Below are positions 7,140 to 12,316 of a stretch of 12,316 nucleotides of DNA, piece after piece (position 1 is the first letter of the stretch; every line of letters starts with the position of its first letter). The stretch comes from an uncultured Bacteroidales bacterium. GTDB lineage: Bacteria; Bacteroidota; Bacteroidia; Bacteroidales; UBA932. The stretch lies in assembly GCA_902461985.1 (NCBI GenBank), contig CABQAB010000031.1, positions 1 to 12,316 of the forward strand, written 5' to 3'. The position numbers and the translations under genes were made by a program. Under the pieces are notes generated by a model, which made no database searches, was not told where the DNA came from, and was given only the letters and a program-made list of their open reading frames with translations.

Positions 7140-8102
7140 ATGGTCAAATTCAAGTGGAGATATATTCCAAAACTGGTACTTGGCGTTCTTTTTTGTATTT
7201 CGGCGATACTTAAAGCAGTATCTGTCGAACATTTCGAATTATATATTTTCTCTCTAAGCGTGACGAGTTATGATGTATCTTCGATTCTCGCACGACTGCT
7301 TATAAGTTTTGAACTCCTGCTTGGAATAGGACTCATATCCAATTGCTATCACAGGCCCGTAACAATCCTGTGCGCTCTTTCTCTAATTCTCTTCAGTGCT
7401 TTTCTTATCTGGCGCATAACTTTAGACGACAGCACTAATTGCCATTGTTTCGGAGATATAATAGAACTTAAGCCGTCAGAATCCATTATCAAAAACATCA
7501 TATTCTTCCTATTGCTGATACCGGCATGGAAAAACGACATTTATAGCCATACGCCAAAATTATGGATCACGGGATTGGCAATCACAGCCGTAACAACTTC
7601 CGTATTTTTAACATTGCCGCCGGATTGTTTACTCAGGAATCACCGGAACGCCTCGCAAGAGATAAACAACTCGCTTTTGTGCGATTATCTTCATGTGAAT
7701 CAGCTTGACAGCGGAATACATATGCTTTGCTTCTACAGCACTGATTGTCCATATTGTCACAATTGTGCCGGGAAAATTGCCGGAATAATATCCAGAAACA
7801 ATGTCCCGATGGAGAATATTCTCGTCGTTTTCATGGACAAGGGTGAAAACAAAACTGCAAAAGACACATTCTTCGACAAATACGGACTTGGACTGCATGT
7901 AAACTACACATCTCTGTCACCGTTGGATTTTATACCACTGACGAATGGTTCCATGCCCTTGGTAGTCATCATCAAAGACAGCACAATCTTAAAGGAATAC
8001 GATTACATAACAGTGGATGAAACAGAAATAGTATCACTAATAGGAAAACACCGGCAGGGAGCCAGCCAAACTGATGCGGCCGGCTCCCTTCTCAATAGAT
8101 AA
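7140..8102 (+). CDS. MauE/DoxX-like redox membrane protein fused to a periplasmic thioredoxin domain
   Basis: In this 320-aa protein, residues about 8-130 contain four membrane helices of MauE/DoxX type (PKLVLGVLFCISAILK, SILARLLISFELLLGIGL, VTILCALSLILFSAFLI, IIFFLLLIPAW). A CHCFGD motif at 101-106 matches the CxCFG signature of this family. A fifth helix (about 141-158) crosses to the periplasmic side. The C-terminal domain (about 180-300) is thioredoxin-like: LCFYSTDCPYCHNC, with CxxC at 203/206 and an extra Cys at 209, and a cis-Pro segment SMPLVVI. MauE-like proteins are thought to move reducing equivalents across the membrane for disulfide chemistry in exported proteins. Here the fusion would deliver electrons directly to a periplasmic thioredoxin and on to the other redox genes of the cluster. 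The last 18 codons overlap a terminator-like hairpin. Confidence 0.8.
   Translation: MVKFKWRYIPKLVLGVLFCISAILKAVSVEHFELYIFSLSVTSYDVSSILARLLISFELLLGIGLISNCYHRPVTILCALSLILFSAFLIWRITLDDSTNCHCFGDIIELKPSESIIKNIIFFLLLIPAWKNDIYSHTPKLWITGLAITAVTTSVFLTLPPDCLLRNHRNASQEINNSLLCDYLHVNQLDSGIHMLCFYSTDCPYCHNCAGKIAGIISRNNVPMENILVVFMDKGENKTAKDTFFDKYGLGLHVNYTSLSPLDFIPLTNGSMPLVVIIKDSTILKEYDYITVDETEIVSLIGKHRQGASQTDAAGSLLNR
8057..8088 (+). terminator. Terminator-like hairpin overlapping the 3' end of the MauE-thioredoxin gene
   Basis: GGGAGCC (8057-8063) pairs with GGCTCCC (8082-8088). An inner GCC (8065-8067) pairs with GGC (8078-8080) after one A/C mismatch. TTCTC follows, and the later TTGATTTGTTGCTTT is only moderately T-rich. 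The stem lies within the final codons, so the protein's last residues (about QGASQTDAAGSLL) are terminator-encoded. The hairpin could also act on transcripts coming leftwards from hipA, since the two units converge here. Confidence 0.5.
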
Positions 8103-8122
8103 CAGTTGATTTGTTGCTTTGA

Positions 8123-8184
8123 TGCGCCGCTATTCCAGGCCGCAGGCGCGGAGAAGCGAGGACGGGTCTGGGGCTGCGCCACGG
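8123..8184 (-). pseudogene. Stand-alone duplicate of the dcp 3' end (left direct repeat)
   Basis: These 62 bp match 9811-9872, inside and just after dcp, at 57 positions with no gap. On the minus strand they read RGAAPDPSSLLRACGLE and then TAG, against RGAAPDPSALLRARGLK and TAG in intact dcp. Three of the five mismatches change an amino acid (A to S, R to C, K to E), as expected for a non-functional remnant. The match starts 7 bp beyond the stop codon and ends 4 bp before the hipA stop. The hipBA module therefore lies between two direct copies of the Dcp C-terminus. Confidence 0.85.
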
Positions 8185-8188
8185 GATA

Positions 8189-9292
8189 CTAAAAGAAGTC
8201 ACCTGCCAGCAATTTCCCGACTATGCTGCGAACCTCATCGATAATACCGACACACCTTGATTTCGGAATGCGTATCTCAGTTCCTGCCTTGATCATATCC
8301 TTTTCCGAAGGGTTTCCGCTTCCACAGACAGAAGTCGCATGCTCTCCATTGTAGCCGTCGGCCGAGCGGGTCAAATCATAAGCCGGAGCAAGAGACCAGA
8401 TGCCGTTCTTGCAGATGAACGCAAAATTCTTGGCATGGTCATCCTTGTTTTCCGCAAGCACATTGAAAACCATCCTCCTGAACATTTCCTCGACCTGCAT
8501 TGGGTCTTGCGTCAGATAGCCAGTCAAGTGCAGCAAATTGACATAATCCAATTTCGGAAAATGGATTGACTCGTTCATCAGAGCACCGGCAGTTGCCACA
8601 TGAAGTCTTTCCCCGTCCTTGACATCGAATCGGCGTGAGGCGAAATATTTCCCGTCTATAAGTTTGAAATCAGGGACCTCTATCCCGCAGGCACGAGCAG
8701 CCACATTGTAGCCGTACTCCATTATGCCCATATCCTCAGGGTCGGAAATGTTACGGAACTTCACAAGCCACTCCCCTTCCGCATCCTTCATCAGGCATTT
8801 GGGACGGCATCCGCCGGAGTTACCGCTGTTGAAATAGAGGACATCGGCGTCTTTGTCGGACTTTTCGGACAGGACGTCAAACGCCATACGCTGAAGTTCG
8901 TCAAGCTGCGGAAGGGATTTCTCCTCACCTATGAAAGATTCCGGGACATAGCACAGGGCTCCCATCCCCGAACTGCCGACTATGCTCAGATACTGGACCG
9001 GAGAGAGTCTTAGAGAATCAAGGCCCTTCCTTTTGAGAATCCGATGGATCAGATAGCGTCCGTAGCCGTCCGGGATACTGTCATCGAAAACACCGAAATT
9101 TCCTGCGAACGGAGTCCTTTCGGCAATGAAAAGCTCGTCTTTAAGAGGAAGGTAGAGCGGAGACACGGAAAAGCCGTCCCTCAGCCAGTCATTGTCATAC
9201 TGAAAAGCACAACGGTCTCCTTCCGGAACCATCGTGAGCCTTCCCACAATACGGCCATGATACATTACGTTCAAGACACCCGTGATTTTCAT
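8189..9292 (-). CDS. hipA: HipA-family serine/threonine kinase toxin
   Basis: This 367-aa protein is a HipA toxin. E. coli HipA phosphorylates and inactivates glutamyl-tRNA synthetase; the target here is unknown. Residues about 1-115 are the N-subdomain (FDDSIPDGYGRYLIHRIL, then LSIVGSSGMGAL). A Gly/Ser-rich loop at 155-163 (NSGNSGGCR) corresponds to the region autophosphorylated at Ser150 in E. coli HipA. The HipA_C kinase core contains WLVKFRN (Lys178, probable ATP ligand), the catalytic loop ENKDDHAKNFAF (Asp284/285, His286, Asn289) and the metal-binding Asp306 in APAYDL. All key residues are present. The protein is shorter than the 440-aa E. coli enzyme but keeps both N- and C-domains. 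It lies 23 bp after hipB on the same strand, the usual antitoxin-first order, and ends against the dcp remnant. Confidence 0.93.
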   Translation of the reverse strand: MKITGVLNVMYHGRIVGRLTMVPEGDRCAFQYDNDWLRDGFSVSPLYLPLKDELFIAERTPFAGNFGVFDDSIPDGYGRYLIHRILKRKGLDSLRLSPVQYLSIVGSSGMGALCYVPESFIGEEKSLPQLDELQRMAFDVLSEKSDKDADVLYFNSGNSGGCRPKCLMKDAEGEWLVKFRNISDPEDMGIMEYGYNVAARACGIEVPDFKLIDGKYFASRRFDVKDGERLHVATAGALMNESIHFPKLDYVNLLHLTGYLTQDPMQVEEMFRRMVFNVLAENKDDHAKNFAFICKNGIWSLAPAYDLTRSADGYNGEHATSVCGSGNPSEKDMIKAGTEIRIPKSRCVGIIDEVRSIVGKLLAGDFF

Positions 9293-9315
9293 TCAGAAGA
9301 TTTTTTTTAGAAATT

Positions 9316-9636
9316 TCAAAACTGCTTCCTGGTCACCCCCCTCTTTCTGTCTTTGTTGCCCTTGATTTCCTCAAGTTCCGACATCGTGGAATACTTCGCG
9401 GCAGACATTACAGACTTCAGATTCGAGATATAATCAAGAGATTGGCACAAAGCCGCATAGGATTCCAGAGAAATCTTATGCTCAGTTTCAAATCTCGCGA
9501 TTGTAGGAACAGGGACTCCAGAACGTTCCGAAACGGCTTTTCTGGAAAGCCCCTTCTCCAGACGGCGCTTCCTGAAATCCGATGCCATTGAAGACAGCAC
9601 CGAAGAAAGCGACTCTGTATATAAAGAATAAATCAT
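9316..9636 (-). CDS. hipB: HipB-like XRE-family antitoxin
   Basis: This is a 106-aa DNA-binding protein. A Cro/C1-type helix-turn-helix occupies about residues 20-72: FRKRRLEKGLSRKAVSERSG for the first helices, then VPVPTIARFE as the recognition region and SLESYAALCQSLDYI. A flexible basic tail follows (KGNKDRKRGVTRKQF), as in HipB proteins, where the C-terminus contacts HipA or is degraded. By family knowledge it should neutralise HipA and repress its own operon. A 24-bp inverted repeat over the predicted start of transcription (9670-9693) is the likely operator. The ATG at 9636 is used; Met17 (MASDF) is a possible later start that would still keep the whole HTH. Confidence 0.9.
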   Translation of the reverse strand: MIYSLYTESLSSVLSSMASDFRKRRLEKGLSRKAVSERSGVPVPTIARFETEHKISLESYAALCQSLDYISNLKSVMSAAKYSTMSELEEIKGNKDRKRGVTRKQF

Positions 9637-9669
9637 ACTATTATATCTCCAATCCTCGTTTATAGACTA

Positions 9670-9693
9670 CAAATCATAATATAGTATCATTTG
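9670..9693. promoter_or_regulatory. Probable HipB operator (24-bp inverted repeat)
   Basis: The half-site CAAATCATAATA (9670-9681) and its partner TAGTATCATTTG (9682-9693) are complementary at 10 of 12 positions with no spacer. The repeat sits directly downstream of the -7 box of hipB, where a bound repressor would block initiation. Position and symmetry fit HipB autoregulation. Confidence 0.6.
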
Positions 9694-9724
9694 CAAATAT
9701 AATCAAAAGCATCCGGAAATGCAA
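9694..9724 (-). promoter_or_regulatory. hipBA promoter
   Basis: On the minus strand, TATATTTG (9701-9694) is a perfect TAnnTTTG -7 box. TTG (9724-9722) is a plausible -33 element separated by exactly 20 bp. The start of transcription would be near 9687, about 50 nt before the hipB ATG. Confidence 0.65.
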
Positions 9725-9736
9725 TTGAGAACGGCC

Positions 9737-9794
9737 AATAAGACTTGATATTCCGGTTCACAACATTGTGGACCACAATCTTGTGAACCGGAAT
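9737..9794. repeat. Palindromic box array (copy 2) forming a 45-bp near-perfect palindrome
   Basis: Three 13-bp units at the same 15-bp period as copy 1 lie at 9751-9763 (TTCCGGTTCACAA), 9766-9778 (TTGTGGACCACAA) and 9781-9793 (TTGTGAACCGGAA). Together 9750-9794 is a palindrome centred at 9772, with 14-bp perfect outer arms and one C/C mismatch pair at 9764/9780. The left flank AATAAGACTTGATA (9737-9750) matches copy 1 apart from one base. The repeat lies between the dcp stop and the hipB promoter; as RNA it would form a very stable hairpin in the dcp 3' region. Confidence 0.8.
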
Positions 9795-9796
9795 CA

Positions 9797-9817
9797 AAGA
9801 GGAACGGCGGTGCGCCG
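9797..9817 (-). terminator. Possible intrinsic terminator of dcp
   Basis: On the minus strand, directly after the dcp stop, CGGCG (9817-9813) pairs with CGCCG (9809-9805) over a CAC loop. TTCCTCTTTG follows. The left duplicate of the dcp end keeps only the stop-proximal arm of this stem, because the duplication boundary falls in the loop. Confidence 0.45.
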
Positions 9818-9872
9818 CTATTTCAGGCCACGGGCGCGGAGAAGCGCGGACGGGTCTGGGGCTGCGCCGCGG
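9811..9872 (-). repeat. Right direct repeat: native 3' end of dcp
   Basis: This is the intact partner of the 62-bp copy at 8123-8184, offset by exactly 1,688 bp, with 57 of 62 identities and no gap. It covers the last 18 codons of dcp and 7 bp beyond the stop. Recombination between the two copies would excise hipBA and array copy 2 and leave one dcp end. Confidence 0.85.
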
Positions 9873-11911
9873 AAACGCTCATAAAGCACCATCGGTTCTT
9901 CCGAGCCGCCGGCTTCGAGGATGTTGTGCTTGAATGAGGCGGCTGTCTCTGAATCGAAGATTCCTTTTTCCTTGAACAGTTCGAAGGCGTCCTTGTCCAG
10001 AACTTCGGCCCAGAGGTAGCTGTAATAGCCTGCACTGTAGCCGCTGTTGAAGATATGATTGAAATAGGTTGTGCGGTAGCGTGGGATAATCTCGTCAATC
10101 AGCCCCATCTCACTGCAGACCTGAGCCTCGAATTTCTCAATGTCAATCAGCCGCATGGACTCGTCATCAGGGCAGACAGTCTCCGAAGCGAGAGGCGAAG
10201 ACGCCGGCACATAGACAGACCGAAGTTCATGCCATTTCATGTCAAGTATGGACGCCGCAGCCAGTTCAGTGGTCATAAAGCCCTGGTTGAAAGTGCCGGC
10301 GGCAACAATTTTCTTCACTAATTCGTCCGGAATCACCTCCCCGCTCTCATAGTGGAAAGCGTAGGTGGCCAGAACCTCAGGCTGAAACGCCCAGTTCTCG
10401 TTGATCTGCGAAGGAAGCTCCACGAAATCACGTGCTACGGACGTTCCGCTCACACCGGCGTAATGACACTTGGTAAGCAGACCGTGCAGTGCGTGACCGA
10501 ACTCGTGGAACATGGTGCCCACCTCGTCGATAGTCAGAAGGGACGGTGTATCCGCAGTCGGTCTGGTGAAATTGCCCACATTTACTATAATCGGACGGAT
10601 GTCGTTGCCTGCCTCATCCACATACTGCTCGCGTATATTGTTCATCCATGCGCCTCCCCTCTTGGTGCTGCGCGGATAGTAGTCCGTGGTAAGAATGCCG
10701 AGCAGAAAACCGTCAGAAGCATCCGAAACCCTGAACACCTCTACGTCCGGATGGTATTTCGGAGCGTCTGCAACCGGCTCGATGGTCAGTCCGTACAGCC
10801 GGGAAGCATTTTCGAACACGCCGGCGCGGACATTCTCCATCTTGAAATACGGACGGGTCTGATTCTCGTCAAGGTCGAACTTCTCCTTGCGGACCTTCTC
10901 GGAATAATAGGCCCAGTCCCAAGGCTCGATCCGGCTTCCGGCGGGCAGCAGACCTGCTTCGACATCCTTGTCCATAGCCCTCTGGAGGTCTTTCAGTTCC
11001 GCTTTGGCCTTGGCGACTGCCGGACGGACAATGCCTGAAAGGAACTCGTCCACTGTCCTGGAATCACCGGCCATCTTGTCCGCAAGTATGAAGTCGGCAG
11101 GAGTGTCATAACCTAAAAGACGTGCTTTCTGCTGACGAAGTTCGAGAATCCTTAGGAGCACTGTCCTTGTGTCGTTGTCACCGCCGTTCGCGCCACGGGT
11201 CGAATATGCCCTGAACATACGTTCTCTCAAGTCCCTGTCGGCACATTCACCCATTTTGGAGGCATATTCTGAAATGCTGATGCCGAATTCGGACGCAAAA
11301 GCATTGTTCTCCGCAAGCAGTTTAGTTCCGAACGACTGCTCTGCAACAGCAAGTTCGGAATTTATAGCCCTTATCTTCGCCTGGCCGAGAGAATCCAGAG
11401 CCACACCGTTGTTCACGAAAGCCCTCCAGGTCTTGTCCAGGAGCATTTTCTGTTCCCGTGTAAGCCCGTGCGCATCACCGTTGTCCTCGGCCACGGAAGC
11501 GTCTGCCCAGACTTTCTGAACCCTGTCGAACAGACCGGGATTGAGATAGATGTTGCTCGCATGGTCGGAAACCAGCGGAATCACCTGCTCGACGATGCTC
11601 TGGAGTTCCGGAGTCCCGTCTGTTTCAGCCAGATTGAAAAGCACGCCCTCGACCCTGCCGAGCAGCGAGCCGGAACGGTCCAGCGCTGCTATAGTGTTGT
11701 CGAAGTCCGGAGTTTCGGAGCTGTTCACGATTGCCCCGATTTCCTCATTCTGGAGTTCAATACCTCGCCGGATGGCGGGCAGATAGTCGGAATTATGTAT
11801 CTTTTCAAAAGGCGGAATGCCATAAGGAGTGTCCCATTCGGCGAAGAAGGGATTTTCGCGGCATCCGGCAAGAGCCAGAACAGCAGCCATAATCATAATT
11901 ACTTTTTTCAT
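9818..11911 (-). CDS. dcp: Peptidyl-dipeptidase Dcp, M3 metallopeptidase, lipoprotein form
   Basis: From the ATG at 11911 this is a 697-aa M3 zinc peptidase that removes C-terminal dipeptides. The zinc site is HEFGH at about residues 469-473, with the third ligand Glu about 25 residues later in FVELPSQINENW. The C-terminal substrate-binding signature (FNHIFNSGYSAGYYSYLWAEVLDKDAF) is intact, and the ending RFRGAAPDPSALLRARGL is the normal family end. The N-terminus MKKVIMIMAAVLALAGC is a lipoprotein signal with Cys17, so the enzyme is probably membrane-anchored in the periplasm, unlike the cytosolic E. coli form. A TTG in frame at 11926 would add five residues ahead of the signal and is less likely. 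Base composition is clearly more GC-rich than the genes to the left, fitting a core gene beside accessory DNA. Confidence 0.95.
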   Translation of the reverse strand: MKKVIMIMAAVLALAGCRENPFFAEWDTPYGIPPFEKIHNSDYLPAIRRGIELQNEEIGAIVNSSETPDFDNTIAALDRSGSLLGRVEGVLFNLAETDGTPELQSIVEQVIPLVSDHASNIYLNPGLFDRVQKVWADASVAEDNGDAHGLTREQKMLLDKTWRAFVNNGVALDSLGQAKIRAINSELAVAEQSFGTKLLAENNAFASEFGISISEYASKMGECADRDLRERMFRAYSTRGANGGDNDTRTVLLRILELRQQKARLLGYDTPADFILADKMAGDSRTVDEFLSGIVRPAVAKAKAELKDLQRAMDKDVEAGLLPAGSRIEPWDWAYYSEKVRKEKFDLDENQTRPYFKMENVRAGVFENASRLYGLTIEPVADAPKYHPDVEVFRVSDASDGFLLGILTTDYYPRSTKRGGAWMNNIREQYVDEAGNDIRPIIVNVGNFTRPTADTPSLLTIDEVGTMFHEFGHALHGLLTKCHYAGVSGTSVARDFVELPSQINENWAFQPEVLATYAFHYESGEVIPDELVKKIVAAGTFNQGFMTTELAAASILDMKWHELRSVYVPASSPLASETVCPDDESMRLIDIEKFEAQVCSEMGLIDEIIPRYRTTYFNHIFNSGYSAGYYSYLWAEVLDKDAFELFKEKGIFDSETAASFKHNILEAGGSEEPMVLYERFRGAAPDPSALLRARGLK

Positions 11912-11943
11912 ATTCTTATATTTCAATTGTTTCTAAACTACTC

Positions 11944-12048
11944 CGAAGAATCTGCCAAGACAAGACAAATATATTCATTTTGGCAGAATTGTTACCTAAA
12001 GAATCTGCCAAAATGAGGCAAAAGATGTCCATTCTGGCAGATTCTTCG
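11944..12048. repeat. Four alternating AATCTGCCA half-sites upstream of dcp
   Basis: The motif AA(T)TCTGCCA occurs forward at 11949-11957, reverse at 11981-11990, forward at 12002-12010 and reverse at 12035-12043. The outermost pair extends to a perfect 14-bp inverted repeat (CGAAGAATCTGCCA, 11944-11957, and its complement at 12035-12048). The inner right pair has perfect 12-bp arms (11999-12010 and 12035-12046). Several copies continue as CCAAAATGA. The first two half-sites straddle the -7 box of dcp, so regulator binding is plausible. Alternative RNA or cruciform hairpins are the other reading. Confidence 0.7.
11966..11973 (-). promoter_or_regulatory. -7 promoter box of dcp
   Basis: The minus strand reads TATATTTG, a perfect TAnnTTTG. 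Transcription would start near 11959, leaving about 48 nt before the dcp ATG at 11911. No good -33 TTTG is seen at the standard distance; an AATTCTGCCA half-site occupies part of that region. Confidence 0.5.
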
Positions 12049-12058
12049 AATATCGGTA

Positions 12059-12074
12059 AAGCGGGAATCCGCTT
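12059..12074 (-). terminator. Small hairpin at the stop of the right-edge gene
   Basis: The minus strand has AAGCGG (12074-12069) pairing with CCGCTT (12064-12059) over a 4-nt ATTC loop. The hairpin overlaps the TAA stop by 2 nt. There is no T-run beyond CTTTACC, so this is at best a weak terminator. Confidence 0.35.
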
Positions 12075-12316
12075 ATTTGTTCAAAACAGCCTTGATGAAG
12101 TCGTTGTCGTTGTCAGTGAGAATGAACTGGTAAGCACCCTGATATATCGAAAGAATACCGGTGAGCGTTATCGTCTTGTCCCCGGACAGCACATCCTTGT
12201 CAATCTTCAGGTCGGCAAATTTCGAATATCCGCTGGAACGCACCTGGATTGGAATCTCCGCCCCCGGCATCTCGAAATACTGACTCACCGAATAGGCATT
12301 CACATTCTTCAGCAGT
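12073..12316 (-). CDS. C-terminal fragment of a predicted exported OB-fold-like protein
   Basis: The frame is open from the right edge to a TAA at 12073-12075. The GTG at 12303 is an internal Val codon (context LLKNVNAYSVSQYF), not a convincing start. The visible 80 residues contain alternating beta-strand segments (AEIPIQVRSSGYSKFADLKI, then KTITLTGILSIYQGAYQFILTDNDNDF). This resembles the C-terminal part of Bacteroidetes proteins with a DUF5689-like OB fold, which are usually lipoproteins or surface proteins. The family call is tentative, as the N-terminus is outside the window. It precedes dcp on the same strand by about 160 bp, with a promoter in between. Confidence 0.6.
   Translation of the reverse strand, partial: LLKNVNAYSVSQYFEMPGAEIPIQVRSSGYSKFADLKIDKDVLSGDKTITLTGILSIYQGAYQFILTDNDNDFIKAVLNK

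Noticed and set aside
8189..9292. Truncated or inactive HipA because it is shorter than the E. coli protein
   Set aside because: The N-subdomain, the DDHAKN catalytic loop and the APAYDL metal site are all present; the shorter length reflects a compact family member.
8123..9872. Insertion sequence or composite transposon around hipBA
   Set aside because: The flanking copies are direct repeats of dcp coding sequence, no transposase or IS-type terminal inverted repeats are present, and 62 bp is too long for a target-site duplication.
10352..11038. Plus-strand ORF of 228 codons inside dcp
   Set aside because: It is antisense to well-conserved M3 peptidase sequence including the zinc-site region; the length is explained by high GC content.
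11912..11926. TTG start adding five residues to Dcp
   Set aside because: It would place KYKNM in front of a standard lipoprotein signal that begins with ATG at 11911.
12301..12303. GTG as the start of the right-edge gene
   Set aside because: The frame stays open to the window edge, and a 76-residue protein from here would lack any signal; the gene is more likely cut by the window.

Overview
The window looks like a Bacteroidales chromosome, probably from a gut-type genome. Several upstream regions carry the Bacteroidetes -7 box (TAnnTTTG). Most exported proteins have Bacteroidetes-style signal peptides or lipoboxes, and the gene families are typical of the group: a DUF5106-like thioredoxin, a MauE/DoxX-thioredoxin fusion, a lipoprotein form of the M3 peptidase Dcp, and an archaeal-type AAA ATPase. 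The dcp gene is visibly more GC-rich than everything to its left, which suggests that the left 8 kb is accessory DNA.

Layout from left to right: (1) 1-286 is non-coding and repeat-rich. It holds two diverged 51-bp tandem units, then an array of 13-bp palindromes at a 15-bp period that runs into a promoter. (2) 287-1411 is a stand-alone AAA ATPase with a C-terminal winged helix. (3) 1510-8102 is a co-directional cluster: a large secreted class-3 lipase-like protein, a TPR plus beta-barrel protein, a second small beta-barrel protein and a periplasmic thioredoxin-like protein. These four are joined by an 8-bp gap and then two ATGA overlaps. They are followed by a small Cys-rich lipoprotein, a strong hairpin, and a MauE-like membrane protein fused to a periplasmic thioredoxin domain. 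A hairpin closes the cluster. (4) 8123-9872 is a hipBA toxin-antitoxin module on the minus strand, bracketed by two 62-bp direct copies of the 3' end of dcp. The copy left of hipA is a stand-alone remnant that still reads as the Dcp C-terminus with its stop. (5) 9818-11911 is dcp on the minus strand. (6) 11944-12048 is a promoter region carrying four alternating AATCTGCCA-type half-sites. (7) 12073 to the right edge is the C-terminus of a further minus-strand gene.

Working model, which is inference: the lipase cluster makes an exported hydrolase, two outer-membrane or periplasmic partners and a dedicated thiol-disulfide relay. Electrons would enter at the MauE-like membrane domain, pass to its thioredoxin domain, and may reach the DUF5106-like thioredoxin, the Cys-rich lipoprotein and the lipase. 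HipBA probably entered by recombination at the 3' end of dcp. The same palindromic repeat, with the same upstream flank and orientation, lies next to the ATPase promoter and between hipB and dcp, so it also brackets the accessory segment. The most notable items are the dcp 3'-end duplication, the palindromic box arrays and the lipase-redox operon.
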